From positions 1,180,501 to 1,244,500 of the forward strand of contig OU452234.1 of NCBI GenBank assembly GCA_911728455.2: a DNA stretch of 64,000 nucleotides, given 5' to 3'. Positions 32,747-44,950 of the stretch are shown piece after piece; within the stretch, counting starts at the first letter, position 1, and each line of letters opens with the position of its first letter. The notes under the pieces are model-generated. The model had not been told where the DNA came from and did no database searches. It saw only the letters and a program-made list of their open reading frames with translations. Source of the stretch: Marthasterias glacialis. Lineage: Eukaryota; Echinodermata; Asteroidea; Forcipulatida; Asteriidae. The position numbers were made by a program, and so were the translations under genes.

Positions 32747-33166
32747 TCATCCGGCGCACGTTGGTGAAAAAATGGATGGTTGTTCCAAAGAGGTCAAGAT
32801 CGGTCGATCGTAGCTAGAAATCACCACATTTCCCGAAGTACTGTTGACGACATCTGACAGGCAAACCACAGAAGGAGAACTTTCTTTATGAGCTACATTG
32901 GTAGTGGCGAACGAAGAAGAGACGACCGGCGCTAGACGGATAGGGCCGGGCGCAGGGCGTGACACGCTGTCCTGCCACGTCGTAAAGGCTTTCCACTCGA
33001 CAGTAGACCAACCGGAACAAATCCCGCAGGGTTCTTCCTGTGAACAAAGTCGACATCTGTGGCATGTAAAGTGGACATCAAAATCTAATGGCGAAATGCG
33101 TCTGCTGCAAGCCCGACATTTCGTTTTCCTGAAGGATTTCTTCTTTCCTTTAGTCGAATCAGACAT
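32747..33166 (-). CDS. N-terminal gag-like Cys/His protein of DIRS element
   Basis: 139 codons, the first frame after the 5' terminal repeat. It starts with a basic segment, then a Cys/His cluster: CRAC, HFTCHRC and CSQEEPCGIC (about residues 18-50), resembling one or two zinc-binding modules. The rest is low complexity. It probably continued into the broken frames at 31301-32573 in an intact element. Function is inferred from position only. Confidence 0.6.
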   Translation of the reverse strand: MSDSTKGKKKSFRKTKCRACSRRISPLDFDVHFTCHRCRLCSQEEPCGICSGWSTVEWKAFTTWQDSVSRPAPGPIRLAPVVSSSFATTNVAHKESSPSVVCLSDVVNSTSGNVVISSYDRPILTSLEQPSIFSPTCAG

Positions 33167-33262
33167 GATAAGCGGAGTGTCGGAAATAAACGCCGAACTG
33201 CTTGCAGTTGTGTATCGCTAACGGAGAATTCAAAATTCACGTCCATACACTAACACCGCGCT

Positions 33263-33419
33263 GAAAAAGTAGGAGGATTATGCATGTTCTGGGGCCTAGG
33301 GCGTGCAGTACACAGGGGTGAGGCTGTACTCTTTTGTTTTTCTTCAGCGGAGTTGCTTGCGCATGCGCATTGAAATGCATTTGTTAGTATCGGAGGTGAC
33401 GTATCTTCTGTTAAAGAAT
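33263..33419 (-). repeat. Terminal inverted repeat of DIRS element, 5' side
   Basis: Reverse complement partner of 27765-27899 plus a unique outer 22 bp (33398-33419). An AGGGCGTGCAGTACACAGG segment and a GCGCATGCGC palindrome lie within it; it would contain the element promoter. Confidence 0.92.
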
Positions 33420-34272
33420 TGTGTAATTCCGATCTAACCTAACATCATGGCTGGATGAACGATGAACAAACATTCCCAATTAAGATGATACCTGAAGAGG
33501 TTTCAGTTAACAGTGAACTTGCATAATTTCAATCTAACCTAACATGAAGAGTGGTCAAATGATATAAATATACTCCAAACTAAAATGAAACCAACAATAA
33601 ACTTGAATAATAAAAATCTAACCTAACATGATGGCTGGAGAAACAATGAAAAACATTCCCCACTAAGATGATACCTGAATAGGTTTAAATTAACAGTGAG
33701 CTTGTGTATTTTGATTCTAACCTAAGACGATGGCTGGAAGAATGATGAACAAACATTCCCAATTAAGATGATACCTGAAGACGTTTGAGTTAACAGTAAA
33801 CTTGTGTAATTTCAATCAAACCTAACATGAAGGGTAGACAAACGATATACAAATATTCCAAACTAAAATGAAACCAACAATAAACTTGTGTAATTCCAAT
33901 TTAACCTAACATGATGGCTGGACGAACGATGAAAAAAATTCCCAACTAAGATGATACCTGAAGAGGCTTGAGTTAAAAGCAAATTGTGTAATTTGATTCT
34001 AACCTAACATGATGGCTGGACGAACGATGAAAAACATTCCAAACTAAGATGATACCTGAAGAAGTTTGAGTTAACAGCGAACTTGTGTAATTTGATTTTA
34101 ACCTAATATGAAGGGTGGACAAACAATATACAAATATTCCCAACTAAAATGAAACCAACAATAAACTTGTGTAATTCCAATCTAACAACTTGGCTGGACA
34201 AACGATGAACAAACATTCCAAACTAAAATGATACCTGAAATGGAACCCCAACATTATGTCTGGAAGAACGAT

Positions 34273-34690
34273 GAACAAACAGTCACAGCATTCCCTACTT
34301 CATACTTGATAGGAATGAGACTTCTTTTCTTACCTTACTCTGATTAGAAACTTCAAGGCTTCTCACTTCTTTGGAATTGTGACATCTATCTTTGATGGCT
34401 GTGTTGCATCCATGTCGTGGTTATAGCTTCTCTACAAGTCAACCCTCTACAAGCTTCTCATCACTTTATTTGACGACACTGCAGATACACAGATGTATCA
34501 AGTACACAGTTATCATACAAAGTCATGGTTACATATTCCAATTTTAAGTGCATATTTACACTGATTACCACAAACAGTATGAGGGTAATGTCTGTCTTCA
34601 ATTACAAACACTTCTGACCGAAGTCTCCCATTAAAGGGATTGAATTTGAAAGTCAACTTGTGTAGTTTCATTCTAACCTAACACAATGGC
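34273..34690 (+). repeat. Spacer block of the 99-bp satellite, copy 5
   Basis: Same landmarks as the block at 12406, short middle segment. Confidence 0.85.
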
Positions 34691-35822
34691 TGGCCAATCA
34701 ATGAAGAAACATTCCCAAAAGAAAATGATACCTGAACAGGTTTGAGTTAACGGTCAAAGTGTTAATTTCAAACAAATCTAACATGATGGCTGGACTAACA
34801 ATGAACAAACATTTCCAACTAAAATGATACCTGAAAAGGTTTGATTTACAGTGAAATTGTGTAATTCCGATCTAACCTAACATCATGGCTGGATGAACGA
34901 TGAACAAACATTCCCAATTAAGATGATACCTGAAGAGGTTTCAGTTAACAGTGAACTTGTGTAATTTCAATCTAACCTAACATGAAGAGTGGTCAATGAT
35001 ATACAAATATTCCACACTAAAATGAATCCAACAATAAACTTGGGTAATTCCAATCTAACCTAACATGATGGCTGGACGAACAATGAAAAACATTCCCAAC
35101 TAAGATGATACCTGAAGAGGTTTGAGTTAACAGTGAACTTGTGTAATTTGATTCTAACCTATCATGATGGCTGGAAGAACCATGAAAAACATTCCTAACT
35201 AAGATGATACCTGAAAAGATTTGAGTTAACAGTGAACTTGCGTAATTTCAATCTCACCTAACATGAAAGGTGGACAAATGATATACAAATATTCCAAACT
35301 AAAATGAAACCAACAATAAACTTGAATAATAAAAATCTAACCTAACATGATGGCTGGAGAAACAATGAAAAACATTCCCCACTAAGATGATACCTGAATA
35401 GGTTCAAGTTAACAGTGAGCTTGTGTATTTTTATTCAAACCTAAGACGATGGCTGGAAGAACGATGAACAAACATTCCCAATTAAGATGATACCTGAAGA
35501 GGTTTGAGTTAACAGTAAACTTGTGTAATTTCAATCAAACCTAACATGAAGGGTAGACAAACGATATACAAATATTCCAAACTAAAATGAAACCAACAAT
35601 AAACTTGTGTAATTCCAATTTAACCTAACATGATGGCTGGACGAACGATGAACAAACATTCCTAATTAACAGTGAGCTGGTGTAATTTCAATCTAACCTA
35701 ACAACTTGGCTGGACGAACAACGAACAAACATTCCAAACTGAAATGATACCTGAAGAGGTTTAAGTTAACAGTGAACTTGTGTTTTTTATTTTAACCTAA
35801 CATGATGGCTGGAAGAACGATG

Positions 35823-36240
35823 AACAAACAGTCACAGCATTCCCTACTTCATGCTTGATAGGAGTGAGACTTCTTTTCTTACCTTACTCTTATTAGAAAC
35901 TTCAAGGCTTCTCACTTCTTTGGAATTGTATCATCTATCTTTGATGGCTGTGTTGCATCCATGTCGTGGTTATAGCTTCTCTACAAGTCAACCCTCTTGA
36001 AGCTTCTCGTCAGTTTATTTGACAACACTGCAGATACACAGATGTATCAAGTACACGGTTATCATACAAAGTCATGGTTACATATTCCAATTTTAAGTGC
36101 ATATTTACGGTGGTTACCACAAACAGTATGAGGGTAATGTCCGTGCACGATTACAAACACTTCTGACTGAAGTCTCCCATTAAAGGGATTGAATTTGAAA
36201 GTCAACTTGTGTAGTTTCATTCTAACCTAACACAATGGCT
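35823..36240 (+). repeat. Spacer block of the 99-bp satellite, copy 6
   Basis: Same landmarks as the block at 12406, short middle segment. Confidence 0.85.
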
Positions 36241-36878
36241 GAACAATCGATGAAGAAACATTCCCAAGAGAAAATGATACCTGAACAGGTTTGAGTTTAA
36301 AGTCAAAGTGTTAATTTCAAACAAATCTAACATGATGGCTGGACAAACGATGAACAAACATTCCCAACTAAAATGATACCTTAAGAGGTTTGAGTTAACA
36401 GTAAACTTGTGTCATTTCAATCTAACCTAATATCAAGGGTGGACAAACGATATACAATTATTCCAAACTAAAATAAAACCAACAATAAACTTGTGTAATT
36501 CTAATTTAACCTAACATGATGGCTGGACGAACGATGAAAATTATTCCCAACTAAGATGATACCTGAAGAGGCTTGAGTTAAAAGCAAATTGTGCAATTTG
36601 ATTCTAACCTAACATGATGGCTGGACGAACGATGAAAAACATTCCCAACTAAGATGATACCTGAAGAAGTTTGAGTTAACAGTGAACTTGTGTAATTTGA
36701 TTTTAACCTAACATGAAGGGTGGACAAACAATATACAAATATTCCCAACTAAAATGAAACCAACAATAAACTTGTGTAATTCCAATCTAACAACTTGGCT
36801 GGACAAACGATGAACAAACATTCCAAACTAAAATGATACCTGAAATGGAACCCTAACATTATGTCTGGAAGAACGATG

Positions 36879-37296
36879 AACAAACAGTCACAGCATTCCC
36901 TACTTCATGCTTGATAGGAGTGAGACTTCTTTTCTTACCTTACTCTGATTAGAAACTTCAAGGCTTCTCACTTCTTTGGAATTGTGACATTTATCTTTGA
37001 TGGCTGTGTTGCATCCATGTCGTGGTTACAGCTTCTCTATAAGTCAACCCTCTACAAGCTTCTCATCAGTTTATTTGACGACACTGCAGATACACAGATG
37101 TATCAAGTACACGGTTATCATACAAAGTCATGGTTACATATTCCAATTTTAAGTGCATATTTAAGGTGATAACCACAAACAGTATGAGGGTAATGTCTGT
37201 CTTCAATTACAAACACTTCTGACTGAAGTCTCCCATTAAAGGGATCGAATTTGAAAGTCAACTTGTGTAGTTTCATTCTAACCTAACACAATGGCT
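36879..37296 (+). repeat. Spacer block of the 99-bp satellite, copy 7
   Basis: Same landmarks as the block at 12406. Preceded by the same CCCTAACATTATGTCTGGAA lead-in as copies 4, 5 and 8, showing that the preceding units were amplified together with the spacer. Confidence 0.85.
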
Positions 37297-38301
37297 GAAC
37301 AATCGATGAAGAAATATTCCCAAAAGAAAATGATACCTGAACAGGTTTGAGTTTAAAGTCAAAGTGTTAATTTCAAACAAATCTAACATGATGGCTGGAC
37401 GAACGATGAACAAACATTCCCAACTAAAATGATACCTGAAAAGGTTTCAGTTAACAGTGAACTTGTGTAATTTCAATCTAACCTAACATAAAGGGTGGTC
37501 AAATGATATACAAATATTCCAAACCACAATAAAACCAACAATAAACTTGTGTAATTCCAATCTAACCTAACATGATGGCTGGACGAACGATGAACAAACA
37601 TTCCCAACTAAGATGATACCCTAAGAGGTTTGAGTTAACAGTGAACTTGTGTAATTTCAATCTAACCTAACATGATGGCTGGACAAATGATTTACAAATA
37701 TTCCAAACTAAAATGAAACCAACAATAAACTTGAATAATAAAAATCTAACCTAACATGATGGCTGGAGAAACAATGAAAAACATTCCCCACTAAGATAAT
37801 ACCTGAATAGGTTTAAATTAACAGTGAGCTTGTATATTTTGATTCTAACCTGAGACGATGGCTGGAAAAACGTTGAACAAACATTCCCAATTAAGATGAT
37901 ACCTGAAGAGGTTTGAGTTAACAGTAAACTTGTGTAATTTCAATCAAACCTAACAAGAAGGGTAGACAAACGATATACAAATATTCCAAACTAAAATGAA
38001 ACCAACAATAAACTTGTGTAATTCCAATTTAACCTAACATGATGGCTGGACGAACGATGAAAAAAACTCCCAACTAAGATAATACCTGAAGAGGCTTGAG
38101 TTAAAAGCAAATTGTGTAATTTGATTTTAACCTAACATGAAGGGTGGACAAACAATATACAAATATTCCCAACTAAAATGAAACCAACAATAAACTTGTG
38201 TAATTCCAATCTAACAACTTGGCTGGACAAACGATGAACAAACATTCCAAACTAAAATGATACCTGAAATGGAACCCCAACATTATGTCTGGAAGAACGA
38301 T

Positions 38302-38738
38302 GAACAAACAGTCACAGCATTCCCTACTTCATGCTTGATAGGAGTGAGACTTCTTTTCTTACCTTACTCTTATTGGAAACTTCAAGGCTTCTCACTTCTT
38401 TGGAATTGTGACATCTATCTTTGATGGCTGTGTTGCATCCATGTCGTGGTTATAGCTTCTCTACAAGTCAACCCTCTGGAAGCTTCTCATCAGTTTATTG
38501 TTGGTCAGTGATGCCTTTGATGACACTGCAGATACACAGATGTATCAAGTACATGGTTATCAGACAAAGTCATGGTTACACATTCCAATTCTAAGAGCAT
38601 TTTTACGGTGATTACCATAAACATTATGAGGGTAATGTCCGTGTTCAATTACAAACACTTCTGACTGAAGTCTCCCATTAAAACGATTGAATATTCAAGT
38701 CAACTCCTGTAATTTTATTCTAACTTAACATGATGGCT
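38302..38738 (+). repeat. Spacer block of the 99-bp satellite, copy 8
   Basis: Same landmarks as the block at 12406, long middle segment. Followed by one incomplete 99-bp unit before the junction at 38791. Confidence 0.85.
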
Positions 38739-38791
38739 GGATGAACGATGAACAAAGATTCTCGACTATGCTTCCTGAAGAGCATCTAATC

Positions 38792-39570
38792 TGCTAGAAA
38801 TTGCTTTAAACTTTGCAAAACGATGCTGTGAAACATTGCTAGAACTTGCGTCAAACTTTGCTAAAAATTGCGTCAATCTTCGCTAGAAATTGTGTCAAAT
38901 TTTGCTACAAATTGCATCAAACTTTATTACGAACTGCTTCAAACTTTGCAAAATGAAGTCATCAAACTTTGCTAGAAATTGCGTCAAACTTTGCTAGAAA
39001 TTGTGTCAAACTTTGCTAGAAATTGTGTCAAACTTTGCTAGAAATTGCGTCAAACTTTGCAAAAAAGATGACGTCAAACTTTGCTAGAAACTGCATCTAA
39101 ATTTTGTTGAAATTTTTCTTAAATTTTGTGCATTAAATTTTCCTTAAATTGTTGTAAAACATGTTCATATTAAATGTTCATACTTCAACAAAATTTTGAT
39201 ATAAATTGCGTCAAACTTTGCTAGAAATTGCGTCAAACTTTGCTAAAAATTGCATCAATCTTTGCTTAAAATTGTGTCAAATTTTGCTACAAATTGCATC
39301 AAACTTTTCTACGAACTGCTTCAAACTTTGCAAAACAAAGTCATCAAAGTAAGCTAGAAATTGCGTCAAACTTTGCTAGAAATTGCATCAAACTTTGCTA
39401 CAAATTACATCAAACTTCGCTAGAAATTGCGTCAAACTTCGCTAGAAATTGCGTCAAACTTCGCTAGAAGTTGCGTGAAACTTTGCTAGAAATTGCGTCA
39501 AACTTTGCTAGAAATTGTGTCAAACATTGCTAGAAACTGCGGCAAACTTTGCTAGCAATTGCATCTAAAT
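38792..39570 (+). repeat. 22-bp satellite, second copy
   Basis: Corresponds to 9302-10080. Same monomer AACTTTGCTAGAAATTGCG and same order of variants, including the GCAAAACGATGCTGTGAAAC unit. Confidence 0.92.
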
Positions 39571-39896
39571 TTTGTTGAAATTTTCCTTGTATTTTCTTTA
39601 AGATTTTTCTTTAATTTGTGCATAACATTTTCTTTAAATTTTTGTAAAGCGTTTTCCTTAGATTTTCAAACTTGTATAAAATTTGCTTAACATTTTTTTT
39701 TAACCCAATGTTTTTTTTTACTACTTTTTCCCTTAGATTTTGTGATTACATTTTTTCTCAGTATTTGTTAACAATTTTTTCTTTACACTTTGTTACAGAG
39801 ATTTCCTTAAACCTTGTTTTGAACTTTACTTGATTAAACTTGTTGCAACTTTTTACCCGTCTCATCGCGTATTTATTCACTGAGTCTTGCTTCTTA

Positions 39897-40160
39897 AAAT
39901 AAAAAATAAAAAATAAAAAATAAAAAATAAAAAATAAAAAATAAAAAATAAAAAATAAAAAATAAAAAATAAAAAATAAAAAATAAAAAATAAAAAATAA
40001 AAAATAAAAAATAAAAAATAAAAAATAAAAAATAAAAAATAAAAAATAAAAAATAAAAAATAAAAAATAAAAAATAAAAAATAAAAAATAAAAAATAAAA
40101 AATAAAAAATAAAAAATAAAAAATAAAAAATAAAAAATAAAAAATAAAAAATAAAAAATA
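39897..40160 (+). repeat. (AAAAAAT)n microsatellite, second copy
   Basis: About 38 units of AAAAAAT, five fewer than the copy at 10407. The minus strand is open only because of the 7-bp period. Confidence 0.95.
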
Positions 40161-40181
40161 CCTAAAAAAAAACCTAAAAAA

Positions 40182-40258
40182 ATCGCCGCGGCTTCGCCGC
40201 ACCCTGCGGGGCTCCGCCCCGCACCCTCAGGGGGGGCTTCGCCCCCCCTGACCCCCCT
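40182..40258 (+). repeat. Cluster of three GC-rich hairpins, copy 2
   Basis: Same as 10727-10803, but the third hairpin is perfect: AGGGGGGGC-TTC-GCCCCCCCT (40229-40249). Stems 1 and 2 are at 40188-40200 and 40206-40222. Confidence 0.8.
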
Positions 40259-40331
40259 TGCTGGTGCTTCTCCCTACCCGATACTCCACATTAGCATATA
40301 AGATGACTCATACAGCTCACTACTGTACAAT

Positions 40332-40860
40332 ATTCTCCACCCGTACATTTTAAGACAGTTTCCTATCCTCCTACCCGATATATTCCACCCGTACATTTTA
40401 AGACAGTTTCCTATCCTCCTACCCGATATATTCCACCCGTACATTTTAAGACAGTTTCCTATCCTCCTACCCGATATATTCCACCCGTACATTTTAAGAC
40501 AGTTTCCTATCCTCCAACCCGATATATTCCACCCGTACATTTTAAGACAGTTTCCTATCCTCCTACCCGATATATTCCACCCGTACATTTTAAGACAGTT
40601 TCCTATCCTCCTACCCGATATATTCCACCCGTACATTTTAAGACAGTTTCCTATCCTCCTACCCGATATATTCCACCCGTACATTTTAAGACAGTTTCCT
40701 ATCCTCCTACCCGATATATTCCACCCGTACATTTTAAGACAGTTTCCTATCCTCCAACCCGATATATTCCACCCGTACATTTTAAGACAGCTTCCTATCC
40801 CCCTACCCGATATATTCCACCCGTACATTTTATGACAGTTTCCTATTCTCGTACCCAGCT
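40332..40860 (-). repeat. 48-bp minisatellite, copy 2
   Basis: Same as 10877-11405, with the same number and order of unit variants. The minus-strand 184-codon frame (40274-40828) is preserved and translates to the same residues. Confidence 0.9.
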
Positions 40861-41194
40861 AATTACTTCCTTATTGCTAACCAATTAAAACAAATCAATG
40901 GTTACACCTTCTCTTTCAAAAGTTTTCTTTATTCATCATTGCCTTCTTTATTAATTACATATATTAAATATCTTTCTTATTAAACATAATACTGTGTAAG
41001 TCTCATGTGTCTTCAAACTATAGGGTTCGTTAAAGCGTGAGATTTTCTTTCCTTCACATGTTACAGCAATGTGTGTGGGACTATAAATGGTCCAAAAAAT
41101 GTTGGAATACGTGTGAGACTTCGCAGTCAATTATTATGTTCTGCTAGTCTTACACAACTTCACAATAATTTGGTTGAACTGTGGCTTTCCATGT

Positions 41195-41550
41195 CAAAAA
41201 CAATCCAGTCATACCAACTTCCTCTGTGTTGTTTCTATTCAGTTCATCATTGTCCACTACAGTAGCGTCAACACCATCCTGGCAACCCAACTTCCTCTGT
41301 GTTGTCCCTATTCAGTAACATCAAAACCTTTCCACATCAACACCAACCTGCCAACTCAACTTCCTCTGTGTTGTCTCTATTCAGGTCGTCAACGTCCATT
41401 ACAGTACCAGCAAAACTTTTCCACGTCAACACCATCCTGCCAACCCAACTTCCTCTGTGTTGTCTCTATTCAGGTCATCAATGTCCATTACAGTAGCAGC
41501 AAAACCTTTCCACATCAACACCATCCTGGCCACCTATTCAGAGTCAATTC
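41195..41550 (+). repeat. 79-bp tandem repeat, about 4 units
   Basis: Expanded counterpart of 11740-11930. The extra units carry their own variants (GTCCCTATTCAGTAACATC, GGTCGTCAACGTCC). The 168-codon plus-strand frame here reflects the repeat. Confidence 0.75.
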
Positions 41551-41679
41551 CAGCATGGAATCATTAATCACTTCAAAATATTTCCGACATTCAAGGTTGG
41601 AACAACAAGTGGTCTGGCAAAGTCATCCATTCTTTGACTTTTACTTTCATTTTTGCGTTTGTCCGTTACTTCTTGCATG

Positions 41680-42013
41680 ATGGGAGTGAGACTTCTTTTT
41701 CTTACCTTATACTTAACAGAGACTTCAACGCTTCTCACATCTTTGGAATTGTGTCATCTATCTCTGCTGACTGTGTTGCATCCATGTCGTAGTTATAGCT
41801 TCTCTAAAATTTAACCCTCTACAAGCTTCTCATCAGATTCTTCTTGGTCAGTAGCTACCTTTGACGACACTGCAGATACACAGATGTATCAAGTACATGG
41901 TTATCAGACAAATTCATAGTTACACATTCCATTTTAAAGTGCATATTTTTGGTGATCAACATAAACAATTTGAGTGTAATTGCACTGTTAACCTAACATG
42001 ATGCCTGCCAGAA
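41680..42013 (+). repeat. Satellite spacer block, diverged copy (duplicate)
   Basis: Duplicate of 12067-12400. Confidence 0.75.
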
Positions 42014-42018
42014 CGATG

Positions 42019-42446
42019 AACAAACAGTCACAGCATTCCCTACTTTATGCTTGATAGGAGTGAGACTTCTTTTCTTACCTTACTCTTATTAGAAACTTCA
42101 AGGCTTCTCACTTCTTTGGAATTGTGACATCTATCTTTTATGGCTGTGTTGCATCCATGTCGTGGTTATAGCTTCTCTACAAGTCAACCCTCTGGAAGCT
42201 TCTCATCAATTTATTGTTGGTCAGTGATACCTTTGACGACACTGCAGATGTATCAAGTACATGGTTATCATACAAAGTCATTGTTACATATTCCAATTTT
42301 AAGTTCACATTTACGGTGATTACCTTATACAATACGAAGGTAATGTCCTTGCTCGATTACAAACACTTCTGACTGCACTCTCCCATCAAAGGGATTGAAT
42401 TTGAAAGTCAACTTGTGTAGTTTCATTCTAACCTAACACAATGGCT
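42019..42446 (+). repeat. Spacer block of the 99-bp satellite, copy 9
   Basis: Duplicate of the block at 12406, long middle segment. Confidence 0.85.
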
Positions 42447-44950
42447 GGGCAATCGATGAAGAAATATTCCCAAAAGAAAATGATGGCTGGACGAATGATG
42501 AACAAACATTCCCAACCAAAATGATACCTGAAGAGGCTTGAATTAACAGTCAACTTGTGTACTTCCAATCTAACCTAACATCATGGCTGGATGAACGATG
42601 AACAAACATTCCCAACTAAGATGATACCTGAAGAGGCTTGAGTTAACAGTGAACTTGTGTCATTTCAATCTAACCTAACATCAAGGGTGGACAAACGATA
42701 TACAATTATTCCAAACTAAAATGAAACCATCAATAAACTTGTGTAATTCCAATATAACCTAACATGATGGCTGGACGAACGATGAACAAACCTTCCCAAC
42801 TAAGATGATACCTGAAGAGGTTTGAGTTAACAGTGAATTTGTGTGATTTGATTCTAACCTAACATGATGGCTGGACAAACGAACAAACATTCCCAACTAA
42901 AATGATACCTGAAGAGGTTTGAGTTACGGTGAACTTGTCTAATTTGATTCAAACCTAACATGACAGCTGGACAAACGATGAACAAACATTCCCAACTAAA
43001 ATGATACCTGAAGAGGTTTGAGTTACGGTGAACTTGTCTAATTTGATTCAAACCTAACATGATGGCTGGACAAACGATGAACAAACATTCCCAACTAAAA
43101 TGATACCTGAAGAGGTTTGAGTTATGGTGAACTTGTCTAATTTGATTCAAACCTAACATGATGGCTGGACGAACGATGAACAAACATTCCCAACTAAAAT
43201 GATACCTGAAGAGGTTTGAGTTAACAGTAAACTTGTGTCATTTCAATCTAACCTAATATCAAGGGTGGACAAACGATATACAAATATTCCTAACTAAAAT
43301 GAAACCAACAATAAACTTGTGTAATTCAAATCTTACCTAACATGATGGCTGGACGAACGATGAAAAACATTCCCAATTAAGATGATACCTGAAGAGGTTT
43401 GAGTTAACAGTGAACTTGTGTAATTCCAATCTAACCTGACGAGATGGCTGGACGATCGATCAACAAACATTAACAATAGAAAAGGATACCTAAAGAGGTT
43501 TGAGTTTACAGTCAAAGTGTTAATTTAAAAAAAAATCTAACATGATGGCTGAATGACCAATGAACAAACATTCCCAACTAAAATGATTCCTGACGTTGTT
43601 TGAGTTAACAGTGAACTTGTCTAATTTGATTCTAACCTAATATGATGGCTAGACAAACGATGAAAAATATTCCCAACTAAGATGATACCTGAAGAAGTTT
43701 GAGTTAACAGTGAACTTGTCTAATTTGATACAAACCTAACATGATGGCTGGACGAACGATGAACAAACATTCCCAAAACGAATCTAACCCAACATGACGA
43801 TGTACAAACATTCCCAACTAAAATGATACCTGAAGAGGTTTGAGTTAACAGTGAACTTGTGTCATTTCAATCTAACCTAACATCAAGGGTGAACTAAAAT
43901 GAAACCAACAATAAACTTGTGTAATTCCAATCTAACCTAACATGATCGCTGGACGAACGATGAAAAAACATTCCCAACTAAGATGATACCTGAAGAGGTT
44001 TGAGTTAACAGTGAACTTGTGTAATTCCAATCTAACCTGACGAGATGGCTGGACGAACGATGAACAAACATTCTAAACTAAAATGATACCTGAAGAGGTT
44101 TCAGTAAACAGTGACATTGTGTAATTCCAATCTAACCTAACACAAAGCCTGGACGATCGATCAACAAACATTAACAATAGAAAAGGATACCTAAAGAGGT
44201 TTGAGTTTACAGTCAAAGTGTTAATTTAAAAAAAATCTAACATGATGGCTGGATGACCAATGAACAAACATTCACAACTAAAATGATTCCTGACGTTGTT
44301 TGAGTTTACAGTGAACTTGTCTAATTTGATTCTAACCTAACATGATGGCTTGAGAAACAATAAAAAACATTCCCAAAACAATATGATACATGAAATGGTT
44401 TTAGTGTTAAAGTGAACTTGTGTAACTTCAACCTAACTTAACATGAGGGCTGGAAGAACGATGAACAAACAGTCACAGCATTCCCTACTTCATGCTTGAT
44501 AGGAGTGAGACTTCTTTTCTTACCTTACTCTGATTAGAAACTTCAAGGCTTCTCACTTCTTTGGAATTGTATCATCTATCTTTGATGGCTGCATTGCATC
44601 CATGTCGTGGTTATAGCTTCTCTACAAGTCAACCCTCTTGAAGCTTCTCATCAGTTTATTGTTGGTCAGTAGCTACCTTTGACCACACTGCAGATACACA
44701 GATGTATCAAGTACATGGTCATCAGACAAATTCATAGTTACACATTCCATTTCAAAGTGCATATTTATGGTGATCAAAATAAACAATTTCAAGGTAATGT
44801 CCGTGCTCGATTACAAACACTTCTGACTGAAGTCTCCCATTAAAGGGATTGAGTCAACTTGTGTACTTTCAGTCTAACTTAACATGATGGATGAAAGAGC
44901 GATGAACAAACATTCACAACTTAAATGATACCTGAAGAGGTTCGAGTTTT
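42447..44950 (+). repeat. 99-bp satellite array, distal block
   Basis: Satellite with one spacer block (44464). The left part mirrors 12838-14275. The minus strand is open for 109 codons at 42854-43183 through the 33-codon period. Ends near 44950, the right border of the satellite domain. Confidence 0.93.
44464..44890 (+). repeat. Spacer block of the 99-bp satellite, copy 10
   Basis: Same landmarks as the block at 12406 but with changes (GACCACACTGCAG, loss of several bases after AAAGGGATTGA). Last copy in the window. Confidence 0.8.

Larger units (their letters stand above)
27721..33419 (-). mobile_element. DIRS-type tyrosine-recombinase retrotransposon, degenerate
   Basis: About 5.7 kb on the minus strand, inserted in the 99-bp satellite without an obvious target duplication; the flanks CAGTGAAC and TTGTGTAATTCC are contiguous in an unoccupied unit near 34853. 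It has inverted terminal repeats and an internal complementary region instead of LTRs, and codes for a gag-like protein, RT/RNase H and a tyrosine recombinase with no DDE integrase. This is the DIRS1 layout. Frame changes in gag and RT and a substituted RNase H aspartate make this copy defective. The recombinase frame is intact. Confidence 0.93.
33420..38791 (+). repeat. 99-bp satellite array, right block
   Basis: Continuation of the satellite after the DIRS element, with four spacer blocks at 1.0-1.6 kb spacing (34273, 35823, 36879, 38302). The 99-bp and 84-bp unit types alternate more regularly here than in the left block, suggesting local homogenisation. Stops abruptly at 38791, where the duplicated 22-bp array begins. 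Confidence 0.94.
38792..43735 (+). repeat. 5-kb segmental duplication of 9302-14275
   Basis: Sequence from TGCTAGAAATTGCTTTAAAC onward matches 9302-14275 in order and orientation. The offset is 29490 bp before the heptamer array, 29455 after it, and 29613 after the 79-bp repeat, so length differences fall in tandem repeats. The non-satellite parts compared by eye look nearly identical. Divergence rises only in the 99-bp units at the right end (for example a 36-bp insertion near 42484). The left junction is sharp, against an incomplete 99-bp unit. Confidence 0.9.
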
